A stretch of DNA of 54,298 bases from Muribaculaceae bacterium (GTDB lineage: Bacteria; Bacteroidota; Bacteroidia; Bacteroidales; Muribaculaceae), in assembly GCA_017624155.1 (NCBI GenBank), contig JAGANS010000093.1, positions 1 through 54,298 on the forward strand, in the 5' to 3' direction. The position numbers and the translations under genes are program-made. This document shows positions 35,449-44,600 of the stretch, one piece after another (within the stretch, counting starts at the first letter, position 1; the number at the start of each line of letters is the position of its first letter). Under the pieces are notes generated by a model, which worked only from the letters and a program-made list of their open reading frames with translations, was not told the DNA's origin and searched no databases.

Positions 35449-37812
35449 ATGAATAAACCCTTTGCAACCCTGCTCCTTGCCGCGACTGCGGCAGTACCTG
35501 CGAGTGCCGGCATAGTGGCGCAATTTCCCATGGATGTCCGTTCGGGTCAGATTGTCGAGACCGTGAGCGGTAACCGCTTTGCCGTTCAGGGGCACTTCTC
35601 GCCCGAAAATGTGCCCGGTGCCGTAGGTCAGGCACTACGTTTTGACGGATATACATCGTTTGTTGACGCGCGCCTCGGCGCTATCCTTCCCGACGGTAAC
35701 AAAAAGATGACCTTCTCGGTATGGACGGCCATAGAGTCGTATCCCATTGTTAAGATCGATACCGACACGCCCGAGAAAACCGCCATAGTGAGCTGCCTCG
35801 ACGAGTCGGCCAAGACAGGATTCGGCTTTTTCATCGGCTTCAACGGCAAGTATTCGTTCCGCACATTTGTGGGCGGCTGGCCGGTTGACATCAATATCGA
35901 CACTCCGATGCCTACCTATCAGTGGAACAATCTCGTGGCCGTAGTCGACTGCGAGGCACGCAATGTCAAGGTCTACAACAACGGCGTTGAGGTGGGCTCG
36001 GCCCGCTGTAACGGCACATTCACATACGCCGGCGGCGCATTCCGCATGGGGCACGGCACACTTGAGAACTACTCGGGACCCTTCCTCCTTACCTCCTACA
36101 ACGGCCTTATCGACGAGGTGACCATATGGGACGAGGCAATCGACGTAGCCACCATCAAGTCGTGGACACCCGAGAACGAGGCCGATCTCAGCATCCCATC
36201 ATCGCGATTTGCCGATGACATACTGCGCCCCCGCTTCCACGGTATGCCTGCCGCCGCATGGACCAACGAATGCCACGGAATGGTATATGCCGACGGCCGG
36301 TATCATCTGTTTTTCCAGAAAAATGCCGACGGCCCCTATATGGCACGTCTTCACTGGGGACATATCTCGAGCGAGAATCTTTACGACTGGCGCGAGGAAA
36401 AGATAGCACTTGCCCCGGGCGCGCCGTACGACATCAAAGGCTGCTGGAGCGGCTGTGTATTCACCGATGATGTTGTCACAGGCGGCAAGCCCAATATCAT
36501 CTATACGGGTGTGGACTACGGCCACGCTTCAATCGATCTCGCCACGCCCGACGATGATGCGCTCATCAACTGGACCAAATCGCCGTCCAACCCGATTATC
36601 GCCGGCCGTCCCGACGGATTGTCCGACGACTTCCGCGACCCGTATTTCTTCCGTAATGGCGACAATGCCTATATCATCGTGGGCTCGTCGCGCAATGGCG
36701 TGGGCACCACCACTCTGCACCGCTTCAATCCCGACAGCCGCACATGGTCGGCCGACGGACTGTTCTTCACCGGTTCATCGGCATCGCAGGACGGACGTTT
36801 CTGGGAGATGCCCAATATCACGCCGATGGACAACGGCCGCTGGCTATTTACCGCTACTCCGCTCGAAACCTCCACAGGTGTGCGCACGATCTACTGGACA
36901 GGCACCGTCGGCAATGACGGCCGCTTCACTCCCGCCGCCAACTTCCGCACCGGCAAGAATGTGGAGCTTAACGCCCGCGACGGCTTCGGCCTCCTCTCGC
37001 CCACGATTTACCGCCACGACGGCAAGACTATCGCTATCGGCATCGTGCCTGACAAGCTGTCGGGCGAGAACAACTGGAATCTTGGCTGGGCCCACTGCTA
37101 CTCGCTGCCGCGCGAATGGAGCCTTGACGCAAGCGGCGAGCTTGTGCAGAAACCATATTCGGGGCTGACGGGCATGCGCTCCGACAACATGTACCAGCGC
37201 AACGACTTTGACCTCAACGGCTCGGTATCGCTGAGTCCTGTCGAGGGCCGCGAGGTGGAGCTGCTGGGACGCTTCATTGTCGGCACCGAGACATTCGGCT
37301 TCAAGGTATTCAGAAACGGCTCGGGCGAGGGCTCGATAAGCTACAATCCCAATACGGGCGAACTCATAGCCGACTTCTCGCGTCTCACCCGACTGGTGAA
37401 CGACGGCGGCGTGTACAACGGCATCTACCGCTGCTCGTTGCCTGAATTCCAGCGCTCGGGAGCAGAATTCAAGCTTAACGTGTTCATCGATCACTCGATA
37501 ATCGACATATTCATCAACGACCGCTGGGCCACATCAATCCGCGTGTTCCCCACCGACGCCGACGCATCGGGCATTATGGCGTACTCGACCGGCAACGTCA
37601 AGGTAAAGGAAATGCATGCGTGGACACTGAGCAAGACCGGCTCTTCGGGCGCCGTAAGCGACATTACGGCCGACGACGCATCGGATGCGCCTGTCGACGT
37701 GTACAACCTTCAGGGCATCGCCGTGCGCAACTCGGTCGCACGGGCCGAGGCCACCGAGGGCCTGCCCCGCGGCATCTACATCGTGGGCGGCCGCAAGGTG
37801 ATAGTAAAATAA
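35449..37812 (+). CDS. Secreted LamG-GH32 protein with altered nucleophile motif and sorting-type tail
   Basis: A 787-aa protein; the ATG at 35449 is chosen because the signal peptide (ending VPASA, residue 20) starts there. LamG/concanavalin-like module about 22-235, GH32 propeller about 255-560, C-terminal beta-sandwich about 575-725, tail about 740-787 (VYNLQGIAVRN ... LPRGIYIVGGRKVIVK). The GH32 motifs are changed: WMNDPNG becomes WTNECHG, placing Glu274 where the nucleophile Asp belongs; RDP is intact at 396-398; the acid/base motif reads WEMPNI (Glu453) instead of WECPDL. NExHG-type variants with LamG modules occur in Bacteroidetes GH32 proteins as I recall, so it may be a distinct active subgroup or a binding protein. 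Last gene of PUL B. Confidence 0.88.
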   Translation: MNKPFATLLLAATAAVPASAGIVAQFPMDVRSGQIVETVSGNRFAVQGHFSPENVPGAVGQALRFDGYTSFVDARLGAILPDGNKKMTFSVWTAIESYPIVKIDTDTPEKTAIVSCLDESAKTGFGFFIGFNGKYSFRTFVGGWPVDINIDTPMPTYQWNNLVAVVDCEARNVKVYNNGVEVGSARCNGTFTYAGGAFRMGHGTLENYSGPFLLTSYNGLIDEVTIWDEAIDVATIKSWTPENEADLSIPSSRFADDILRPRFHGMPAAAWTNECHGMVYADGRYHLFFQKNADGPYMARLHWGHISSENLYDWREEKIALAPGAPYDIKGCWSGCVFTDDVVTGGKPNIIYTGVDYGHASIDLATPDDDALINWTKSPSNPIIAGRPDGLSDDFRDPYFFRNGDNAYIIVGSSRNGVGTTTLHRFNPDSRTWSADGLFFTGSSASQDGRFWEMPNITPMDNGRWLFTATPLETSTGVRTIYWTGTVGNDGRFTPAANFRTGKNVELNARDGFGLLSPTIYRHDGKTIAIGIVPDKLSGENNWNLGWAHCYSLPREWSLDASGELVQKPYSGLTGMRSDNMYQRNDFDLNGSVSLSPVEGREVELLGRFIVGTETFGFKVFRNGSGEGSISYNPNTGELIADFSRLTRLVNDGGVYNGIYRCSLPEFQRSGAEFKLNVFIDHSIIDIFINDRWATSIRVFPTDADASGIMAYSTGNVKVKEMHAWTLSKTGSSGAVSDITADDASDAPVDVYNLQGIAVRNSVARAEATEGLPRGIYIVGGRKVIVK

Positions 37813-37843
37813 CTCTCCGTACCAAAGGGTTTATTTCTGATTG

Positions 37844-37868
37844 GGGGCGCCACGGCGCCCTCTTTTTT
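37844..37868 (+). terminator. Intrinsic terminator ending PUL B
   Basis: A GGGCGCC/GGCGCCC stem with a very short loop followed by seven or more T residues, about 30 bp after the LamG-GH32 stop codon. Confidence 0.85.
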
Positions 37869-37906
37869 TGCTCTATAGTTCCAACGGCGGCGGATTATGC
37901 AAAATA

Positions 37907-37938
37907 TTTGCGGAAAATATGGAAATTTTGTAACTTTG
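37907..37938 (+). promoter_or_regulatory. Full Bacteroidetes promoter of the AT-rich two-gene cassette
   Basis: TTTG at 37907-37910, exactly 20 bp, then TAACTTTG at 37931-37938: both consensus boxes at the canonical spacing. The predicted leader is about 38 nt. Unlike the fructan promoters it has a proper -33 box, so expression probably needs no activator. Confidence 0.8.
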
Positions 37939-37982
37939 CATAATTCAATACATAATGCTTAAATAAATATAGATCTCTTACC

Positions 37983-39284
37983 ATGAAATATAAGCATAAA
38001 TTTGTGCTGTTGTTTATGCTGTTTTTGGGTAGCATGACAAATCTTTGTTTTGCACAGCAACTGTCGACATGGGATTTCTACACGAAATACCTCGCAAATG
38101 CCTCGGAATTTACCGGCACATATTATTATAACAAAACATCGAAAGGTGCTACGATATACGAATTGGTAAAATCACGATGGGAACTGTTTCCCCACTCTGA
38201 ATTCAAAGGGCAGGTATATAGACTTGATGGATGGACGGAGTTTTTTTATACGAATGTAGATTATGGGTATAATAGATATGATTATGATGGTGCAAGTCTC
38301 CGTTTAAACATGGCGTGTGAAGCCAAGGCACTTTGTGGTTGGGATAGTAGTATAAATACAGGCCCTTTTTATACTCTGGATACTAATTTGTCAATTCCGG
38401 TACTAACGTCTGAGAATAATATTTCGTTCTTTCATGACCAGTCATGTGGACATCAGATTGATAAATATGATGTGCGGAATTGCATCTCAAGGAATAACTT
38501 TAATATGCCTCAATGGGAAATAATCAATAAAAGCAAGTCGTTTTCCTTGACAAACACATTGGGAGATCTATATCAATTCTCCTGTGACTTTGAATCTAAC
38601 AATTTTGATTATAAAGTAGAGAGTTTCAATTCAGGGGGTATTTTGCATATACAGAATATGCTCCCGTCATTGAGCAAAATAGAACTTAGGATTGATAAGA
38701 AAAATATGACAATCAATGATGAGTTCGGAGAATGGCAGTGGGATGACGAGCACACGCATTTTTGGCTCGATTCGAAGGGTAAAGGCATCCTGAATTATCA
38801 GCCGATTTCTTTGAATATACACTATTTAATCGCTCTTAGTACTAAACCGATTACTGCTGATTTATATTTGGGCGATGATAAAGAGGCTCACTATAATGAT
38901 GTACGATATACTTATACCAAGCGTCAAGAATTTGAGCTGGAACTTAAAAGCGATGACTTTGAGTTTGTAAACGAGCGTACAACTCTGCCTGACAATTCAA
39001 AAATCTTTGACATCGAATTCAATTTTGGCAACGGCAATATTCCTATTACGTTTGTCGGTAAAGCAGATGATAATGGGCGCATTAAGTCAGTTAAATTTGC
39101 AAATTACAACCGATTTAAGAATTCAATTAGTTGCAATGCGACTTCGATCCTTGACCAGATGAAAGACAATGATTATTGTGTGGTAACTCTGAAAAATAAG
39201 TCGGGTAATTATCAAAGTTATGTTTACCGCCTTGAAGGCTTGTCAGTAATATTGGATAATATTAAGAGCGATGAAGATCAATAA
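37983..39284 (+). CDS. Secreted protein of unknown function, first gene of an AT-rich cassette
   Basis: A 433-aa protein I do not recognise. Residues 1-24 are a signal peptide (FLGSMTNLCFAQ). The rest is rich in aromatic residues, Asn and Asp, with no membrane helix, and has the alternating pattern of beta-rich secreted proteins; the end (NYQSYVYRLEGLSVIL) looks like a beta module. Codon use and base composition are much more AT-rich than the fructan genes on the left and the housekeeping genes on the right. Its last 14 bases overlap the start of the CsgG-like gene, so the two products are probably made together. Confidence 0.8.
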   Translation: MKYKHKFVLLFMLFLGSMTNLCFAQQLSTWDFYTKYLANASEFTGTYYYNKTSKGATIYELVKSRWELFPHSEFKGQVYRLDGWTEFFYTNVDYGYNRYDYDGASLRLNMACEAKALCGWDSSINTGPFYTLDTNLSIPVLTSENNISFFHDQSCGHQIDKYDVRNCISRNNFNMPQWEIINKSKSFSLTNTLGDLYQFSCDFESNNFDYKVESFNSGGILHIQNMLPSLSKIELRIDKKNMTINDEFGEWQWDDEHTHFWLDSKGKGILNYQPISLNIHYLIALSTKPITADLYLGDDKEAHYNDVRYTYTKRQEFELELKSDDFEFVNERTTLPDNSKIFDIEFNFGNGNIPITFVGKADDNGRIKSVKFANYNRFKNSISCNATSILDQMKDNDYCVVTLKNKSGNYQSYVYRLEGLSVILDNIKSDEDQ

Positions 39285-40410
39285 ATACGCTATACTGCTG
39301 CTCCTTCTCGTTATGCAATTAACGGGATATTCTCAGATCGACATTGCCATTTTGGACTTTGATCACGGTGTCGGTATTAGCCAGGAGAATGTAAGCGGTC
39401 TGCAGCAGATGCTTACGACAGAACTTAATAATACAAAAGAATTCAGAATCAAGGAACGCGATCGCTCAAGCGACCTTTTGGCCGAGTTGGAGCGTAAAAA
39501 AGGCAGCGAAATTACACTTGAAGAAATAAAGAAATATGGTCAGCTTTTAGGAGTCGATGCTATATTGGTCGGCACAATAAACTATCAGGTGCGTGAACGC
39601 ACCCTGGAAGATGTGCAGACCGACATGAGCAAAGGCGAATATAATGTTGACGCTCGCCTTGTCTCGGTCTCAACGGGCTCGCTGCTGAGTACCGGAGGTG
39701 ATATGCAGCATTCAAATGAAACGACCCGCTCATTAATGAAAAGAATTGCGGCTCAGTTAGTCGATAATTATTCTGATAAGGATGGCGATGGTTCTGCGAG
39801 TCCGACAGATCCTATAGAGATGCTTGGATATCTGATAGTTTATCCCACAGATCTTGGCGTTTTCACTTCTTATCCGTTCGATACGATTGACCGATTAAAC
39901 AGGCAGGCATCATTCGGATATAATGACTGGCGTCTGCCGTCGAAAGAAGAACTTGATCTGATGCTTTCAAATAAGAATATTTCAGGACTCCGCGGCAATA
40001 AGCTGTATGCCTCAAATCTCTCAACATTCAGCGGAAGTGTGCCGTTAAATGTACGATTGGTAAGATCCAAAGTGATAGTCTCTGAAACTGTGGAAGATAA
40101 GTCCGAGCCTTATCTCTCCCCGGCTTCAAAGAATTTTGGCATGGTTCCTATGCTGAAACGCAAAGTATCGACAAGCTTTAAAATTGTAAATCCAACCTCG
40201 TCCACACTTGAGATTGAGGGCATAAAATGTGCTTCGTCAATAGTTAAAATCGGGCCATATCCGTCATCTATAAGACCTGGAGAGTCGATTGAAATAAATC
40301 TTGATATAGCTACCGCAAAACGTCAGGGCATGACATTGCATCGCGACGTAAAGGTCTATATCAAGGATATGGAACCTCTGATTTTTAAAATTGACATGCA
40401 GGTGAAGTAA
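39271..40410 (+). CDS. CsgG-like / DUF1566-like / DUF1573-like secreted fusion protein
   Basis: A 379-aa protein. Signal peptide 1-21 (TGYSQ). Residues about 23-165 resemble the CsgG/curli-assembly-like fold (IDIAILDFDHG, TTELNNTKEFRIKERD, LLGVDAILVGTINY). Residues about 185-265 contain YNDWRLPSKEELDLML, typical of DUF1566/Lcl C-terminal modules. Residues about 280-379 are an Ig-like DUF1573 module (FGMVPMLKRKVSTSFKIVNP). The combination is unusual. CsgG relatives form or assist outer-membrane export pores, but a pore-forming segment is not evident here. Translationally coupled to the unknown secreted protein upstream; together they may form a surface assembly (inference). Confidence 0.75.
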   Translation: MKINKYAILLLLLVMQLTGYSQIDIAILDFDHGVGISQENVSGLQQMLTTELNNTKEFRIKERDRSSDLLAELERKKGSEITLEEIKKYGQLLGVDAILVGTINYQVRERTLEDVQTDMSKGEYNVDARLVSVSTGSLLSTGGDMQHSNETTRSLMKRIAAQLVDNYSDKDGDGSASPTDPIEMLGYLIVYPTDLGVFTSYPFDTIDRLNRQASFGYNDWRLPSKEELDLMLSNKNISGLRGNKLYASNLSTFSGSVPLNVRLVRSKVIVSETVEDKSEPYLSPASKNFGMVPMLKRKVSTSFKIVNPTSSTLEIEGIKCASSIVKIGPYPSSIRPGESIEINLDIATAKRQGMTLHRDVKVYIKDMEPLIFKIDMQVK

Positions 40411-40436
40411 TTCCTTGCTTTATTGGTTGTTATCGG

Positions 40437-40649
40437 TCAGAGTAGGGGCGTCATGTATATTGGCAGGAATACGATGCCGTGCTCGTCAAATGCAAGGTTT
40501 ATCAGAAGACCGGTGTCGCACAGATAGCATTTCAGCGTGCTGCGGTCCTCGTTGATACGCAGGTCTATGTCGGGAGCGGTTGAATTGTAGCAGCAGTTTA
40601 TAATCCGTGCGTCCTTAAGCCAAAAGAAAGCATCGGAATAATCACGCAT
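40437..40649 (-). pseudogene. Fragment of an AAA-type ATPase with DUF4143 C-terminal region
   Basis: The 70 codons encode FFWLKDARIIN, STAPDIDLRI and LKCYLCDTGLLI, which match the C-terminal third of the ATP-binding proteins with DUF4143 common in Bacteroidales. The Walker motifs and the whole N-terminal ATPase part are missing, and so is the normal C-terminal end. There is no coding continuation in any frame on either side, so this is a doubly truncated remnant. Confidence 0.65.
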
Positions 40650-40714
40650 GCGGGCATCTTTATTTAAAGATGCGAGACGGAATTTCTTTTCATTTTTTTG
40701 CAGTTGACCGGGTA

Positions 40715-40799
40715 TTACACCTTTCTGAGATTAACAAACGCCAGTTTTTACACCTTTCTGAGATTAAGGAATGCGTGATTTTACACCTTTCTGAGATTA
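40715..40799. repeat. Three direct 19-bp repeats at exact 33-bp spacing
   Basis: The sequence ttacacctttctgagatta occurs identically at 40715-40733, 40748-40766 and 40781-40799. The start-to-start distance is 33 bp both times, about three helical turns, so a bound protein would face the same side of the DNA. The 14-bp gaps differ in sequence. The array lies between the ATPase remnant (minus strand) and the DUF5715-type gene (plus strand), and could be an operator for either, or an old element end. Confidence 0.85.
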
Positions 40800-40852
40800 T
40801 CGGCCTGTGAGATTGGGCGATTTTGGGCTATTTTTTGTACTTTTGTGGTGAA

Positions 40853-41635
40853 ATGAAGTCATACATGTATTTTTTATTGCCGGTAATATTGCTGTTGTCG
40901 TGCCTGATATGTGCCGGTTGCTCGGATGACGAGGCTGTCAGCGCTGCGGCACCGTCGCCCGAAGGCCTTGCCGCTCTGCTCGCATCGCCGGCCAGCAATC
41001 CGTATGAAAACCACCTCGATACCGCGCCCGACGACGGATGCGCGCGAATCCATATCAACTCCGTAGGGCCGCTGCGCAAGGTGTTCAACGATTCCAACCA
41101 TGTACAGCTGCAGGCCGCGTCGCGGGTGGGCTTCAGGCCGATAACCCGTGATGCCGACATTCTGCATCTCGGGCGCCCGGTGCGGCGCGTGGCCTCGTGC
41201 GAGGATTATTATATCGACGACCTCACACATTCCTATCCTTATCTCGTGCCCGAGGCTGCCGATCTGCTGGCCGATATCGGCCATGCCTTCCGCGACTCAC
41301 TGCAGGCGCGTGGCGGCGGCGCTTACCGCATCAAGGTGACGAGTGTGCTGCGCACGCCGGCCACCGTGAGAAAGCTGAGGCGTGTGAACCGCAATTCCAC
41401 CGAAGAGTCGACCCACTGCTATGGGACTACATTCGACATATCGTACTCCAAATTCATCTGCGACGATGCCTCGGCCCCGCACCGCACCTTTGAAGATCTT
41501 AAAAATCTCCTGGCCGAGGTGCTTTACAAACTAAGGGAGGATGGCCGTTGTTATGTTAAGTATGAGGTGAAGCAAAGCTGTTTCCACATCACTGTGCGAC
41601 CGACCTCGTCCGATGTTACTTCTTCTGCCCGATGA
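40853..41635 (+). CDS. DUF5715-type lipoprotein, putative peptidoglycan-related peptidase-like protein
   Basis: A 260-aa protein. The ATG at 40853 is preferred to an upstream TTG because it begins the signal peptide; lipobox ICAGC is followed by SDDEA. The C-terminal half has VTSVLRTPATVRKLRRVNRNSTEESTH and YGTTFDISY, in the pattern of DUF5715 proteins, related in fold to D-Ala-D-Ala carboxypeptidases of the M15/VanY type (SxHxxGxAxD-like arrangement). A role in cell-wall turnover is inference. Its stop overlaps the start of the AsmA-like gene (ATGA), so the two are translationally coupled. A TACTTTTG box at 40838-40845 is very close to the start and may not be the promoter. Confidence 0.75.
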   Translation: MKSYMYFLLPVILLLSCLICAGCSDDEAVSAAAPSPEGLAALLASPASNPYENHLDTAPDDGCARIHINSVGPLRKVFNDSNHVQLQAASRVGFRPITRDADILHLGRPVRRVASCEDYYIDDLTHSYPYLVPEAADLLADIGHAFRDSLQARGGGAYRIKVTSVLRTPATVRKLRRVNRNSTEESTHCYGTTFDISYSKFICDDASAPHRTFEDLKNLLAEVLYKLREDGRCYVKYEVKQSCFHITVRPTSSDVTSSAR

Positions 41636-44600
41636 ACGCTGTCAAAACCGTGCCTTTATGGCGCAAAATCCTGAAAATCATATTGTGGACGGCCATGGCC
41701 TGTGTGCTCGCAGTGGCTGCCACCGTGATGTGTGTGGTGTATGTGATGTCGCCCGAGCATCTTACGGCCATCACCGAGCGCGCCGCCAACCGCATCCTCG
41801 ATGCCGATGTGTCGGTGGGCCGGGTGGAGCTTGCACTGCAGGGCCGTCTGCCGTTGCTGCGTGTGCGCGTCGACTCGGTGACGGTGATCTCCCGGCCGAT
41901 GCTGCGCCTCGGACCCACGCAGCGCGACAGCCTGCCGCAGTGGGCCGATACGCTCCTTACTCTCACGCGTTTTGAGGGCGGCCTGAATGTGGGTGCACTT
42001 TTCAGCCGCAAGTTTGATCTTTATGATGTGGAGTTCGAGGAGCCGGCCATCAATCTCGTCACCCTCAACGACTCGATAAGCAACTACTACATATATTCGT
42101 ATCATAGCGAGGAGCGCAGCGACACAATATCCGAGGCCACGATGCCGGCGATATCCATCAATCGCTTCTCGATAATACGGCCTAAGCCGCTGAAATTCTA
42201 CAACGCCTACACAGGGGAGCACTTCCGGGTGGCTTTGCAGACCCTCTCGATATCCTCGGGGGCCACGCCTGCTTACAATCTGAATGTCGGCGGCGATATT
42301 CACAGTCCGTCGCTGAGCCTCTACAATCTCGACAGTCTTGACTTTGGTGTCGACGGCAGCGTTGGTTGGAATCCTGAAAAGCCTACAGAACTTCAACTCG
42401 ACAATTTCCGTCTCAAGGCCGGCTTTGTCGATGCCACAGCGTCGGCTCTTGTCGACTTCGGGCGCGAGATCGTCGTGCGCCATTATGCCATGTCGGTAGG
42501 CCCGACGCCGATCGACAGCATCCTGTCGGTGATTCCCGACTCGCTGCGGACACGTTACGGACTCGGTGCCGACAGGCTGTCGACCGATGCAGGCGTTAGC
42601 CTCAGTGTAAATTCAACGGGGCCGTTCAATCTTACAACCGACTCAGTGCCTATGGCCGATGTGGTGATCGGCATATTGCCGGGCAAGCTGCGCTATGGCG
42701 CCGCGCGTTTCCGCAACGTCAGCGGCACCCTCCGCGCTTTCCTGCACGGCAACGATATCAATGAGGCCGTCTTCGAGGCAGAGAATCTTAATGTGGCCGG
42801 GCCGGCTACTGACCTGACCATAAACCTCAGGGCATCGCAGGTGATGGACGACGCTTTGCTCGAGGGCTCGGTTAAGGGCGTCACCGGCCTGCAATATCTG
42901 CCGGCTGTAGTGCGCGAGATGGCCCGCGGATATATCAGCGGCCGCGTCACCACGGGGCTGAAATTTACCGCCCGCCGCTCAATGTTCACTCCCGACAAAT
43001 TTCACCGCATACATCTTGCGGGCCGGATTGCAGGACGCGACCTGTATTATCTGTCGTCAGACACGGCCAATCTTTTTACCGCCCACCATGCCGACCTCAC
43101 TTTCGGCACTCATGTGCCAACGAGTTCCGACTCGATGCTGTCGGCGGTGATAAAGGTGGATTCGGCCGATATCCTGCATACGCAGTATTCCATGAAGGTG
43201 GCCGATCTGCGCCTCGGAGTAGGGGTGAGCAACCGCAACCCTTCGTCCGATACCACGCTTGTGATACCGATGGGGGGCGGTATCAGCATCGGCAAGTTCT
43301 ACCTTACAGTGCTCGGCGATTCCATAGCCTTCAACATGCGTGAGGCCAAAGGCCGTGTCACCATGCAGCGGTATAAGGGCAATGCCCGCCAGCCTGTGCT
43401 GGGTCTTGATCTCGACGTCCGCAATATCTCTACCGGCTCGCCTACTACGCGGTTCATGTTATCGGGCGCCGAGATACATGCCGATGCAGTAAAACTTCCG
43501 CCGCGCGAGATTCCAAAAGCCATAAGACATGCCGCAGACTCCATAGCGCGCGTATATCCTGATATGCCCGTCGACTCGGTATACAAACGCGCCATTGAGA
43601 TTCAGCGCCACAAGGTGCGTGGCCGGTATCCGCGCATACATCCCCAGTATACTGATGCCGAAACCGAGATAATCGACTGGGGAACCTCCAAGCTGGTGCG
43701 CAGAATGCTGCTCGGATGGGATATACACGGCAATATCAAGGCACGTCGCGCGGGTATATTCACCAACTTCTTTCCCTTGCGCAACCGTCTGCGGAATTTC
43801 AATGTGGAGTTCAGCAACGATTCAATAATACTTACCAATGTGAAATATAAGGCCGGTTCGAGCGACTTCCAGATGTCGGGTGTAATATCCAACCTCAAGC
43901 GAGGATTTACATCGCGGGGCTACCGTTCGCCCTTAAAACTCAATTTTGAGCTGCTGAGCGATACTATCGACATCAACGAGCTGGCCGGCAGCGCTTTTGC
44001 CGGTTCGGCCTATGCCGCGCGCCGCAATGAAGAGGGGCATCGAGATTTCAGCCTGCAGGCACTCGAGGATGCCGAGGCCGATTCGGACGAAGAATTTGAG
44101 CGGGCCATCGGTCGTGTGGTGGAAAACGCCCCCGACTCTATGGCACCCCTGCTGATTCCGCGCAATATCGAGGCCAATATAGACCTTCGCGCGGCCAATA
44201 TACTGTATTCCGACCTCTTGTTTCACGACCTGTCGGGAAGTGTGCTCGCATCGCAGGGGGCCCTGAACCTGCACGATCTCAAAGCACGTTCTGATGTCGG
44301 ATCGGTAAACCTGTCGGCCCTGTACTCTGCGCCGAGTGCAAGAGATCTTAAATTCGGTTTCGGCTTGCAGGTAGAGGATTTCAATGTACAGCGCTTCACA
44401 CGCTTGATGCCTGCGCTTGACTCGATAATGCCTCTTCTGCGCGATTTCTCGGGCATCATAGATGCCGATGTGGCGGCCACATGCGACATTGACAGCGGCA
44501 TGAATCTCGTGCTGCCCACGCTTGCCGCAGCGGTGCGTATAAGTGGCGACTCGTTGCGCCTGATCGATGAAGATACTTATAGGAAGATTGGCAAGTGGCT

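Noticed and set aside
40715-40799. Possible CRISPR array
   Set aside because: Only three 19-bp repeats with 14-bp gaps; too short for spacers and no cas genes nearby.
40838-40845. TACTTTTG box as promoter of the DUF5715-type gene
   Set aside because: It matches TAnnTTTG but lies only 8 bp before the start codon and lacks a TTTG at 19-21 bp upstream; kept as a remark only.
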